From assembly GCA_045654645.1 (NCBI GenBank), contig JAZONR010000045.1, positions 1 to 28,721 on the forward strand: a DNA stretch of 28,721 bases. The letters run 5' to 3'. Both the position numbers and the translations under genes were made by a program. The notes beneath the pieces were generated by a model. The model was not told the DNA's origin. It saw only the letters and a list, made by a program, of their open reading frames with translations, and ran no database searches. This document shows positions 1 to 7,573 of the stretch, piece by piece (within the stretch, counting starts at the first letter, position 1; the number at the start of each line of letters is the position of its first letter). The DNA is from HGM04593 sp045654645. Lineage in GTDB: Bacteria; Bacteroidota; Bacteroidia; Bacteroidales; Bacteroidaceae.

Positions 1-105
1 TATTGGAGCATATTTAGAATGTTGTCGGGCTGCATAAAGGATTTATGCGTACAAAAATGATATTTCTTCGAATCTGAAGATAAAAACGGAAAAATTACTC
101 CAAAC

Positions 106-150
106 AAGAGGCTGAGCCAAAATTACTTTTGACCCAGCCTCTTCTTTTTT
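106..150 (+). terminator. Rho-independent terminator of an upstream gene outside the window
   Basis: Arms 106-122 and 127-143 pair over about 17 bp, starting AAGAGGCTG and ending CAGCCTCTT, with two imperfect positions and a TTAC loop. A T-rich run follows at 144-151. The gene it ends must lie to the left of the window. A related hairpin, GAGGGTGACCCAA paired with TTGGGTTACCC, occurs at the other end of the window. Confidence 0.8.
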
Positions 151-233
151 TAGTCAGGATGCCCTGGTTGTTTTGTAACAGGCAAATTAATATATATTAA
201 CAAATTAGAGAGGCGAGAATGGCTGTTTTTATA

Positions 234-241
234 TATTTTTG
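234..241 (+). promoter_or_regulatory. Possible -7 box for the glycosidase gene
   Basis: TATTTTTG fits the Bacteroidetes -7 consensus TAnnTTTG. No TTG or TTTG is seen about 20 bp upstream, and the region is AT-rich, so chance is a real alternative. If used, the leader would be about 80 nt. Confidence 0.25.
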
Positions 242-327
242 AAAATTGAATGGCAGAGTGTGGGGCGATGTTTTGCAATGTGCCCGGGTTTGCCGTGTGA
301 AGTGTATAAATTCAATCAACAGTTTGT

Positions 328-3300
328 ATGAGAAAATTATTAGTCCTTTTTGCGATGCTTGTGGCAATGGTGCCCACTGCCGGTGCGCAGGCCGATTACT
401 ATGTGGAACACGGTGCAGGTGTCAATGTTGCTCATAACACCCACTATCCTAAAGCTGTGGGTGTTGCCAATGTGCGCGGCGACCAGCAGATTATTGATAA
501 CATTGCATCAGCACCCCGTTGTGCGGCCTATTTCGACAAGACTTCGACTCATTTCAAGGTGAAGGCGGGCGAGACGGTAACTCCACTCATCACCATTAAC
601 GGTGATTGGATGCACGGCTATGTGTATGTCGATTGGAACAGTAACGGAAAATTTGATGTGAACCTCACCGGCGAGGGCCCGTATATCAAGGGTGATGGCA
701 ATGAACTGATGTGTTGGTCGCTCTACAGCCATAACGGTGATGGCAGCAATGGCTGGAACAGTGCCGGTCTCTATCAGGGCAATGGAAATGTGCTTGCTCC
801 GGGTTCGTTCCGTGTGCCCGAGGGGCTTGAGGAGGGGGCTACTTACAGGATGCGATATGCCGTGCAGTGGAACAGCATTGACCCTACAGGTGCCTATGCA
901 AATTTCATTAGCGACGGTGGCTCCATTATCGATGTTACTCTCGAGATTTCGGGTATTGCTTCCGAGGATGAACAGCAGAGCTATCCCATAAACGAATATG
1001 CAGAGCCTCGTGTGGGTACTGCTCCCGACGCTGATGCGTGGAATGTGATTGCCGACGGTCTCAATGCTTCGTGGGCTTCGCGCGATGAACACTACAAACT
1101 GCACGAGGTTCCGCAGCTTGTTGAGAAGAACACTGCTTCGCTCACAGCGTGGAAGGGAGAACGTGCCAACATTCAGGCTGTGCTCTATAGCAAAAGCGAC
1201 CAGGGAATGCTCTCTGTGCGTATGACAGAGTGGACGAAGAACGGCAAATCTACAGGCATCAATGGTGGCGATGCCCGTTTCGTGAACTATGTAATTACCG
1301 ATGATTATGTATCTTGCGGTAACCACCCTATGGGGCTTCCCCAGTGGCTTGTTGCCGATGTGATAGAACAGGACAAGCCTCACGCCGTGCCTGCAATGGA
1401 GACACGCCCTGTGTGGTGTACTGTTGAGGTGCCCCGCGATATTGAGGCCGGTGAATATGCCACGGCTCTCGAGGTAGTGGATGAGGCCGGCAATGTGGTG
1501 AAGAGTCTTGCTCTCAACATAACTGTAGACAACCACTCATTGCCCACTGTTGCCAATCAGAAATTTCATCTTGATTTCTGGCAACAGCCCTATGCAATCA
1601 GTCGCTATTATGGGGTTGAGCGTTGGAGCGACGCGCATTTTGAAGCGTTGCGCCCCTATCTGAAGGCACTTGGACGTGCCGGTCAGCGTTCGGTTACTGC
1701 AATACTGTTCTATGAGCCGTGGGGCGAGCAGACACACGACCTCTTCGACCCTATGGTTGAGACTGTCAAGAAGAGCGACGGCACCTGGGCATATGACTAT
1801 ACCGTGTTTGACAAGTATGTGGAGCTGTGTGCCGAGTATGGCATCGACAAGCAGATTAACTGCTTCAGTATGGTTCCCTGGGATATGAGTTTCCGCTACT
1901 GGGATGAGGCTGCTTCAACATATAAATCCCTGAAGACAACTACAGGTGCTGCCGAATACCGTGAGCTGTGGACAAGTTTCCTCAAGGCTTTCAAGGCTCA
2001 CTTGCAGGAAAAGGGATGGTTTGAGAAAACCAATATAGCAATGGATGAGCGTGGCGAGAGTGATTTGCAGAACGCATACAACATTGCCAACGGTCTTGGT
2101 TTCAACTGTGCACTTGCCGGTAACTATCACTCATCGCTCTGCGGCACATACCGCGACCTTTGTGCACAGCTTGGTCAGGAGCACCATTTCACTGCCCAGC
2201 AGCTTTCGAGCCGCAAGGCAAAGGGTTGGGTAACCACATTCTACACAAGCTGTGCCAACAGTGAACCCAATATTTACAGTAACTCACTTCCTGCCGAGGC
2301 GGCCTATCTTCCCATCTATGCTGCCAAGATGAATCTCGACGGCTATCTCCACTGGGCGTGGTGCAACTGGGACGAGCATCCTTTGACCGACAGCCGTTTC
2401 CGCAAGTTTGGTTCGGGCGATACATACTGCTACTATCCCGGCAACCGCTCAAGCATCCGTTTTGAGCGTCTCATCGAGGGTATACACCAGTTCGAGAAGA
2501 TACAGATACTGAAGGAGGAGTACAAGAATAATCCCGACAAACTCTATAAGCTCAACACACTGCTAGGCCGCTTTACAGGTTCTGTTGCAGGTGAAGAGTG
2601 TGCCGCTTTGGTTGATGATCTTGAGGCGTTCCTTAACGGTCTTGAGGTTGAGGTTCCCGAGCCTCCTACTATTGCAACAGGCTATTATCACATGATTAGC
2701 AAGGCTACCGACCGTCGCGAGCACCTTTACAACGATGCAACACACACTGGTAATGGCAACCGCCTCACATTGCAGTCAGATGCAATGGTAAATACAAACA
2801 ATGGTATTTGGTACATCACCTCACTTGGTGGTGGTAAGGTCGGCATCAAGAATGGTGACGGAAATCCTATTGTGGCAGGTGGTAGCGGTGCTTCTCTGAT
2901 GGGTTCATATACCCAACTCACCATTGCCAGTACACAGGAAGCCAATGGCGTATGCTACTACTATTTTGATTCTGCACTCAACTGTGCCAATAGCTCATAT
3001 AGTGTAAATGGAGTACACCACCTCACTACGTGGGCAGCGGGTCCTGCAACAGCAAACGACAACCTATGGCGTTTTGAACCCGTTAGCGTTGAGGGCAAGA
3101 CTATCTACGAGATAGAGGTTGATCATAAAGACGGTTATGTCGTATATAATAATGGAACCACAGTGCAGAACGCTTTTGATGGTGGTTTCTTTATCACAGA
3201 TGGAGCTATCACAAAGGCACAGCTTTCAGCAGCTATTTTGGGCAACGACCTCAAGGATGGAGCAAGTATTGCAATCAACGGCAACACTATTACACTTTCG

Positions 3301-5316
3301 GGCGTAAAACCTCGCATTGTAAAGCAGGATCTCTACAATACCAGCAAGGGCGACGGTATCGTTCCTCCTTACCGCATACCCTGTATAAGCACAGCAAGTA
3401 ACGGCCGTCTCATCACAGCTGCGGCGCGTCTTGTGTGTGGTACCGACCCCGGTTATGGCCAGGTGGATGTCGTTTGCCGATACAGTGATGACAATGGCGA
3501 GAAGTGGAGCGATATGATTGACGTGGCTGTGGGAACAGGCCGCACATCGGCTACAGAAAACTATTTCGATACGGCTTTCGGCGACCCTGCCATCGTTGCC
3601 GACCGCACAAGCGATGAGGTTCTCATCATTGCAGTGGCCGGGTGTACAGTATATGCCAACGGCAATACAACACGCCAGAACCCCAATCTCATCGCTACCA
3701 TCCACAGCAAGGACAATGGCGAGACTTGGGAAGAACCTGTAAACGCTACCGAACAGATATATTCACTTTTTGATGCCGGCAATGTGGTGCAGTCGGCCTT
3801 TGTCGGTGGTGGCAAGGTGTTCCAGAGCCGCATTGTGAAGAAGGGTAAGTATTACCGTCTTTATGCTGCAATGTGTGCGCGCCCCAATGGTAACCGTGTA
3901 ATCTATTCCGATGACTTTGGCCGCACTTGGCAAGCGCTTGGCGGTGCTTCGGCACTTCCTGCTCCCAATGGCGATGAGCCCAAGTGCGAGGAGATGCCCG
4001 ACGGTCGCGTGATACTCTCGAGCCGTGTTGGCGGCGGCCGCATATACAATATCTACACCTACAGCAACACACTCACAGCCGAGGGCTCGTGGGCTGCATC
4101 GGTAAAGAGTACATTCGCCGGCTCCGGCCTGACACCCGGTGGAAACTCCACAAACGGCGAGATTCTGGTGGTTCCCGCAGTGCGCAACAGCGACGGCAAG
4201 GAGATGTATGTTGCTCTTCAATCTCTTCCCACAGGCGCCGGGCGCACTGATGTGGGTATCTTCTACAAGGAACTCACCGATGTGAGCGACATTAACAGTG
4301 TAGAGAACTTCGCTATTGACTGGAATGGCTTCTTTAAGGTCAGCAATACATCATCGGCCTATAGCTCAATGGACTTGCAGGCCGATGACAGGATAGGCTT
4401 CATCTATGAAGAGACATTGACAAGTTTCGGGCGTCGCGACAACCCTGTTTCCACAAGTTTTCCCACAGGTGCAGGGCAGCACAATTTCGACGGTTTCGAC
4501 AACATATATGTAGCATACTCGCTTGAACATATTACAAACGGTGCATACAGCGTAAAGCGCGATATTGACCGTCGTGCTTTCCTGCAGAGCTATTTCGCAG
4601 CACTTGTATCCAATGCAGATGAGGCTGTAAAGGCAAATGTGGCTTCTGCGCTTGAGGCTATGAGCGAGAATCCCACCACAGCCGAGATAGACAATATCTA
4701 TAAGCTTATGAAGGAGAACGAGCCTGCCGACAAATGGGACGGCAAGGTGCTCACCTTTACCAACGTGCAGCAGAACGGTGCAGAGCGTCTTCTTTATATA
4801 AGTAATGAGAATAGACTCGAAATAACCACTTCGGCGGCCGACGAGGTGGGTCCCGCAGCACAGTTTCGCTGCAAGAAGGAGGACAGCGGCAAGTATAGTT
4901 TTTTTAATGAGGCAAAAAAGCTCTATATGATTTGGCGTGCCGGTGGTAACTATGGCTACAACAATAATGCCGGAACGCTTGATGCATACAATGCCACATA
5001 TTGCGACTGGAGCATAAACAGTGGTAGCGTGGAAGGTACATACTACATTGTTGGCAAGCGCAGCAACGGCACCACCGACGGGGCGCTGATTATCCTCTCC
5101 TCGGGCACTTTTGACGCTTGGGGCAACTCCGAGGGTTACGCTGCCAATTATAGTAACCTTTTTCGCATAGATGTTGCAGATGTTGGGACCGACATCGGTG
5201 AGGTGAATGAAGAAGGCAATGAGGTGAAAACTATTTACGACCTGCAAGGCCGCAAGGTGGAAAATCCTGCGCAGGGAATCTATATCATAGAGGGCAAGAA
5301 GGTGCTTGTGAGGTAA
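328..5316 (+). CDS. Secreted multidomain glycosidase: GH123-like beta-N-acetylgalactosaminidase fused to GH33-like sialidase
   Basis: This is an intact 1662-residue extracellular enzyme. A signal peptide (1-20, cleavage AGA before Gln21) is followed by a GEVED-like region (YVYVDWNSNGKFD, 98-110). Next come a beta-rich stretch and a DUF4091/GH123 barrel (about 410-760) with the adjacent acidic pair Asp573-Glu574 and the family-typical region 672-725. About 785-965 looks like a lectin or beta-trefoil module. A sialidase propeller (about 1005-1430) has YRIP at 1015-1018 and Asp boxes at 1053-1060, 1127-1134 and 1194-1201. Its candidate catalytic set is complete: Arg1016/1233/1306, Asp1040, Glu1217, Tyr1345. 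A helical linker and a second trefoil-like module (about 1490-1625) follow, and the tail (1632-1662, IYDLQGRKV...GIYI) resembles a Prevotella-type T9SS or surface tail. GH123 enzymes release terminal beta-GalNAc and GH33 enzymes release sialic acid. The joint substrate is inferred, not shown. Confidence 0.88.
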   Translation: MRKLLVLFAMLVAMVPTAGAQADYYVEHGAGVNVAHNTHYPKAVGVANVRGDQQIIDNIASAPRCAAYFDKTSTHFKVKAGETVTPLITINGDWMHGYVYVDWNSNGKFDVNLTGEGPYIKGDGNELMCWSLYSHNGDGSNGWNSAGLYQGNGNVLAPGSFRVPEGLEEGATYRMRYAVQWNSIDPTGAYANFISDGGSIIDVTLEISGIASEDEQQSYPINEYAEPRVGTAPDADAWNVIADGLNASWASRDEHYKLHEVPQLVEKNTASLTAWKGERANIQAVLYSKSDQGMLSVRMTEWTKNGKSTGINGGDARFVNYVITDDYVSCGNHPMGLPQWLVADVIEQDKPHAVPAMETRPVWCTVEVPRDIEAGEYATALEVVDEAGNVVKSLALNITVDNHSLPTVANQKFHLDFWQQPYAISRYYGVERWSDAHFEALRPYLKALGRAGQRSVTAILFYEPWGEQTHDLFDPMVETVKKSDGTWAYDYTVFDKYVELCAEYGIDKQINCFSMVPWDMSFRYWDEAASTYKSLKTTTGAAEYRELWTSFLKAFKAHLQEKGWFEKTNIAMDERGESDLQNAYNIANGLGFNCALAGNYHSSLCGTYRDLCAQLGQEHHFTAQQLSSRKAKGWVTTFYTSCANSEPNIYSNSLPAEAAYLPIYAAKMNLDGYLHWAWCNWDEHPLTDSRFRKFGSGDTYCYYPGNRSSIRFERLIEGIHQFEKIQILKEEYKNNPDKLYKLNTLLGRFTGSVAGEECAALVDDLEAFLNGLEVEVPEPPTIATGYYHMISKATDRREHLYNDATHTGNGNRLTLQSDAMVNTNNGIWYITSLGGGKVGIKNGDGNPIVAGGSGASLMGSYTQLTIASTQEANGVCYYYFDSALNCANSSYSVNGVHHLTTWAAGPATANDNLWRFEPVSVEGKTIYEIEVDHKDGYVVYNNGTTVQNAFDGGFFITDGAITKAQLSAAILGNDLKDGASIAINGNTITLSGVKPRIVKQDLYNTSKGDGIVPPYRIPCISTASNGRLITAAARLVCGTDPGYGQVDVVCRYSDDNGEKWSDMIDVAVGTGRTSATENYFDTAFGDPAIVADRTSDEVLIIAVAGCTVYANGNTTRQNPNLIATIHSKDNGETWEEPVNATEQIYSLFDAGNVVQSAFVGGGKVFQSRIVKKGKYYRLYAAMCARPNGNRVIYSDDFGRTWQALGGASALPAPNGDEPKCEEMPDGRVILSSRVGGGRIYNIYTYSNTLTAEGSWAASVKSTFAGSGLTPGGNSTNGEILVVPAVRNSDGKEMYVALQSLPTGAGRTDVGIFYKELTDVSDINSVENFAIDWNGFFKVSNTSSAYSSMDLQADDRIGFIYEETLTSFGRRDNPVSTSFPTGAGQHNFDGFDNIYVAYSLEHITNGAYSVKRDIDRRAFLQSYFAALVSNADEAVKANVASALEAMSENPTTAEIDNIYKLMKENEPADKWDGKVLTFTNVQQNGAERLLYISNENRLEITTSAADEVGPAAQFRCKKEDSGKYSFFNEAKKLYMIWRAGGNYGYNNNAGTLDAYNATYCDWSINSGSVEGTYYIVGKRSNGTTDGALIILSSGTFDAWGNSEGYAANYSNLFRIDVADVGTDIGEVNEEGNEVKTIYDLQGRKVENPAQGIYIIEGKKVLVR

Positions 5317-5340
5317 ATGACATCGCTGCATAGAATGTTT

Positions 5341-5377
5341 AAGCCGGCCTAAAATGAATTTGGCCGGCTTTGTTTTT
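5341..5377 (+). terminator. Terminator after the glycosidase gene
   Basis: The arms AAGCCGGCC (5341-5349) and GGCCGGCTT (5362-5370) form a perfect 9-bp GC-rich stem with a 12-nt loop, followed by TGTTTTT. It lies 24 nt after the stop codon. Confidence 0.9.
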
Positions 5378-5408
5378 CTGGTGAAAACAGCTCTTTATAC
5401 AACCTCTC

Positions 5409-5449
5409 AAAAAAAGGAACAACCCATTTTGGGGGGGTGTTCCTTTTTT
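5409..5449. terminator. Bidirectional terminator between convergent genes
   Basis: A run of seven A (5409-5415) and GGAACA (5416-5421) pair with TGTTCC (5438-5443) and six T (5444-5449). Inner CCC/GGG pairs close a TTTT-containing loop. On the minus strand it would end the lpxK-punA-thiL operon. On the plus strand it backs up the terminator at 5341. Confidence 0.8.
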
Positions 5450-5486
5450 GGGTGCCGGGTTGCGGTAATATTCTTGTGCGCTGTTT

Positions 5487-5705
5487 TCAAATGGCTTCTA
5501 TCCTGTAGTAGAAATATATTGCCGAGGTTATGAATGTGAGGCCGATGATGCCATAGGCCCATCGTGCCCCGTTGATTCCAAGCCGTTTTACAAGAAATTT
5601 TGCATTGTCGGCCGTGAAGAACCACTGCCAGTTAAACAGGGAAGCAAGCAGTGAAACGATGCCTGCAAGCAGGAATATTACCTGTACTACATTGTGCAGT
5701 ATCAT
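5487..5705 (-). CDS. Small two-helix membrane protein, resembles the Imm17 family
   Basis: A 72-residue protein with two hydrophobic segments (about 5-25 and 48-67) separated by a polar stretch containing FNWQWFFTADNAKF and LGINGARWAYG. That pattern recalls small Bacteroidetes proteins annotated as Imm17 (predicted immunity proteins). This assignment is from memory of the family and is uncertain. The ATG at 5705 is taken as the start. A TTG at 5720, whose codon overlaps the thiL stop, would add five residues and allow translational coupling. It is the last gene of the lpxK operon. No toxin or polymorphic-toxin gene lies nearby, so a role in immunity is not supported by context. Confidence 0.7.
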   Translation of the reverse strand: MILHNVVQVIFLLAGIVSLLASLFNWQWFFTADNAKFLVKRLGINGARWAYGIIGLTFITSAIYFYYRIEAI

Positions 5706-5716
5706 AGCGCGCTCAA

Positions 5717-6754
5717 TCAAACATTCTGCGGTTTCCAGCCCTGTGCTTTCAGCTCCATCTCAACTCCGTCGCGTGTGATGAGGGCAAGCCCCATAGCGTC
5801 GCTGACAATGTGGCCAATGACGCGCACATCCTTCATTGCTGCCACCTTTTCGTGGTCGGCTATGGGAACGGTGAACAGCAGCTCATAATCCTCGCCTCCG
5901 CCAAGAGCGCAGGTGATGACGTTGAGGTTCAGTTCCTCGGCCATTATGGCTGTCTGGTAGTCTATGGGGATGCGCTCCTCATAGATGCGACAGCCCACGC
6001 CGCTCTGCTTGCATATATGCATAAGCTCCGATGCAAGGCCATCGCTGATATCCATCATTGCTGTGGGCTTCACATTCTCCCGGCGCAATCTCTCAAGCAC
6101 CTCTTTGCGGGCCTCGGGCTTTAGCTGGCGCTCAAGGATGTACTCCTTGCCTTGAAAATCGGGCTGGATGTCCTTGCCTTGTGTGGCAATCTTCTCGCGC
6201 TCGAGCAGCTGCAGGCCCATATATGCTGCACCAAGGTTGCCGGTAACGCATATAAGGTCGGTCTCTTTGGCACCGTTGCGTCTCACTGCTGTGCCCTTTG
6301 GGGCTGTTCCTGTTGCCGTGATGCTTATTGCAAGGCCTGTGAGGGATGATGTGGTGTCTCCACCCACAATGTCCACGCCATACTCCTGGCAAGCCAATCT
6401 TATGCCGGAGTAGAGCTCCTCTACATCTTCAATGCAGAATTTGCGGCTGAGGGCAAGCGACACTGTTATCTGCTTGGGGGTGCCGTTCATTGCATAGATG
6501 TCGGAGATGTTGGCTATGACCGCCTTATAGCCAAGGTGCTTCAGCGGGAAGTAGGTGAGGTCGAAATGCACGCCTTCCATAAAGAGGTCGGTGCTGATGA
6601 GCACCTCTTCATCGGCGCTAAAATGGAGTATGGCCGCGTCATCGCCAACACCCTTCACAGTCTCTTTGTGTGTGGGTGTGATGTCGGCGGTGAGGCGCTC
6701 AATGAGCCCAAACTCTCCTATTGATGAAATTTCTGTGCGTTTTGTGGTGTTCAT
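5717..6754 (-). CDS. thiL: Thiamine-monophosphate kinase
   Basis: This 345-residue protein phosphorylates thiamine monophosphate with ATP to give thiamine diphosphate, the last step of cofactor synthesis, in the cytoplasm. It belongs to the PurM/AIR-synthase-like fold. Family marks in order are GVGDDAA (35-41), the STDLFMEGVHF segment that lines the nucleotide and Mg site, the VGGDTTSS motif, and DISDGLASEL towards the C-terminus. Its length is typical. It starts 9 nt after the punA stop and its TGA overlaps a possible TTG start of the small membrane protein, so it is almost surely part of the lpxK-punA-thiL transcript. No TPP riboswitch is seen near it. Confidence 0.95.
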   Translation of the reverse strand: MNTTKRTEISSIGEFGLIERLTADITPTHKETVKGVGDDAAILHFSADEEVLISTDLFMEGVHFDLTYFPLKHLGYKAVIANISDIYAMNGTPKQITVSLALSRKFCIEDVEELYSGIRLACQEYGVDIVGGDTTSSLTGLAISITATGTAPKGTAVRRNGAKETDLICVTGNLGAAYMGLQLLEREKIATQGKDIQPDFQGKEYILERQLKPEARKEVLERLRRENVKPTAMMDISDGLASELMHICKQSGVGCRIYEERIPIDYQTAIMAEELNLNVITCALGGGEDYELLFTVPIADHEKVAAMKDVRVIGHIVSDAMGLALITRDGVEMELKAQGWKPQNV

Positions 6755-6763
6755 ATTCCGTTG

Positions 6764-7573
6764 TTATGAGCGGTTGATTATTTCTCTGAAGATTGTTGTC
6801 ATCTTGGGCTGTGCCTCGTCGGCTGCTTTCTGCACCTCTTCGTGGCTGCACTCTACAACAATTCCCTCAACGCCAAGGTCGGTGATTACTGAAATACCGA
6901 ACACACGGATGCCGCAGTGGCGTGCAACGATTACCTCGGGAACGGTGGACATACCAACTGCGTCGCCGCCCATACGGTGGAACATTCTGTACTCTGACGG
7001 GGTCTCGAAAGTGGGGCCCTGTGTGCCCAGATATACACCCTCTACCACGCGGATGCCCTTTTCGGCTGCAATCTCCTTGGCCTTGGCGATGAGCTCTTTG
7101 TCATAGGCTGCGCTCATATCGGGGAAGCGGTCGCCATAGGGGATGTTCTTGCCGCGCAAGGGGTGCTCGGGGAAGAAGTTGATGTGGTCGTTGATAATCA
7201 TAAGGTCGCCAATGAGGAAATCGGGGTTCATACCGCCTGCAGCGTTTGAAACAAAGAGGGTTTTGATGCCCAGCTCACGCATAACGCGTACGGGGAATGT
7301 TACCTCTTTCATTGAGTAGCCTTCGTAAAAGTGGAAACGGCCTTGCATTGCCATAATCTCCTTGTTGCCGAGTTTTCCAAAGATGAGCTTGCCCGAGTGT
7401 CCTTCTACTGTTGAGAGGGGGAAGTTGGGGATGTCTTTATATTCAATCTCATATTTGTCGGTTATCTCGTTTACAAGGCTGCCAAGGCCTGTACCCAGAA
7501 TTATGGCAGTTTCGGGGGCTGTGGTCATCTTTCCTCTTAGGAATTCAGCTGTTTCTTGAATTTTCTGCAACAT
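6764..7573 (-). CDS. punA: Purine nucleoside phosphorylase (inosine/guanosine type)
   Basis: This protein splits inosine and guanosine with phosphate into base and ribose 1-phosphate for purine salvage in the cytoplasm. It belongs to the trimeric PNP family. Visible marks are the phosphate-binding ILGTGLGSL near the N-terminus, HSGK and GRFHFYEGY, the SNAAGGMN base-site motif, and EYRMFHRMGGDAVGMSTVPE. The start MLQKIQE at 7573 (269 residues) matches the usual N-terminal helix of the family. An ATG two codons upstream (7579) is equally readable. Either way it overlaps the end of lpxK by 29-35 nt. A downstream ATG at 7528 would avoid the overlap but would delete the conserved helix. Confidence 0.95.
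   Translation of the reverse strand: MLQKIQETAEFLRGKMTTAPETAIILGTGLGSLVNEITDKYEIEYKDIPNFPLSTVEGHSGKLIFGKLGNKEIMAMQGRFHFYEGYSMKEVTFPVRVMRELGIKTLFVSNAAGGMNPDFLIGDLMIINDHINFFPEHPLRGKNIPYGDRFPDMSAAYDKELIAKAKEIAAEKGIRVVEGVYLGTQGPTFETPSEYRMFHRMGGDAVGMSTVPEVIVARHCGIRVFGISVITDLGVEGIVVECSHEEVQKAADEAQPKMTTIFREIINRS

Larger units (their letters stand above)
1..327. other. Non-coding leader upstream of the glycosidase gene
   Basis: No convincing coding frame is seen here. The stretch holds a small hairpin at 32-48 (arms GCATAAA and TTTATGC around GGA), a strong terminator at 106-150, an AT-rich section around 180-245, and a possible -7 promoter box at 234-241. A short frame starting at 246 runs into the glycosidase gene in another frame and has no recognisable features, so it is not called. 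Confidence 0.6.

Noticed and set aside
508..1536. A 342-codon open frame on the minus strand inside the glycosidase gene
   Set aside because: The sense strand carries an intact enzyme. The antisense product has no motif or plausible start context.
4366..5331. A 321-codon open frame on the minus strand at the 3' end of the glycosidase gene
   Set aside because: It is antisense to the sialidase and tail region, has no recognisable protein features, and would run into the terminator zone.
5487..5720. The Imm17-like protein as part of an anti-toxin or defence locus
   Set aside because: All neighbours are housekeeping genes and no toxin-like protein is present in the window.
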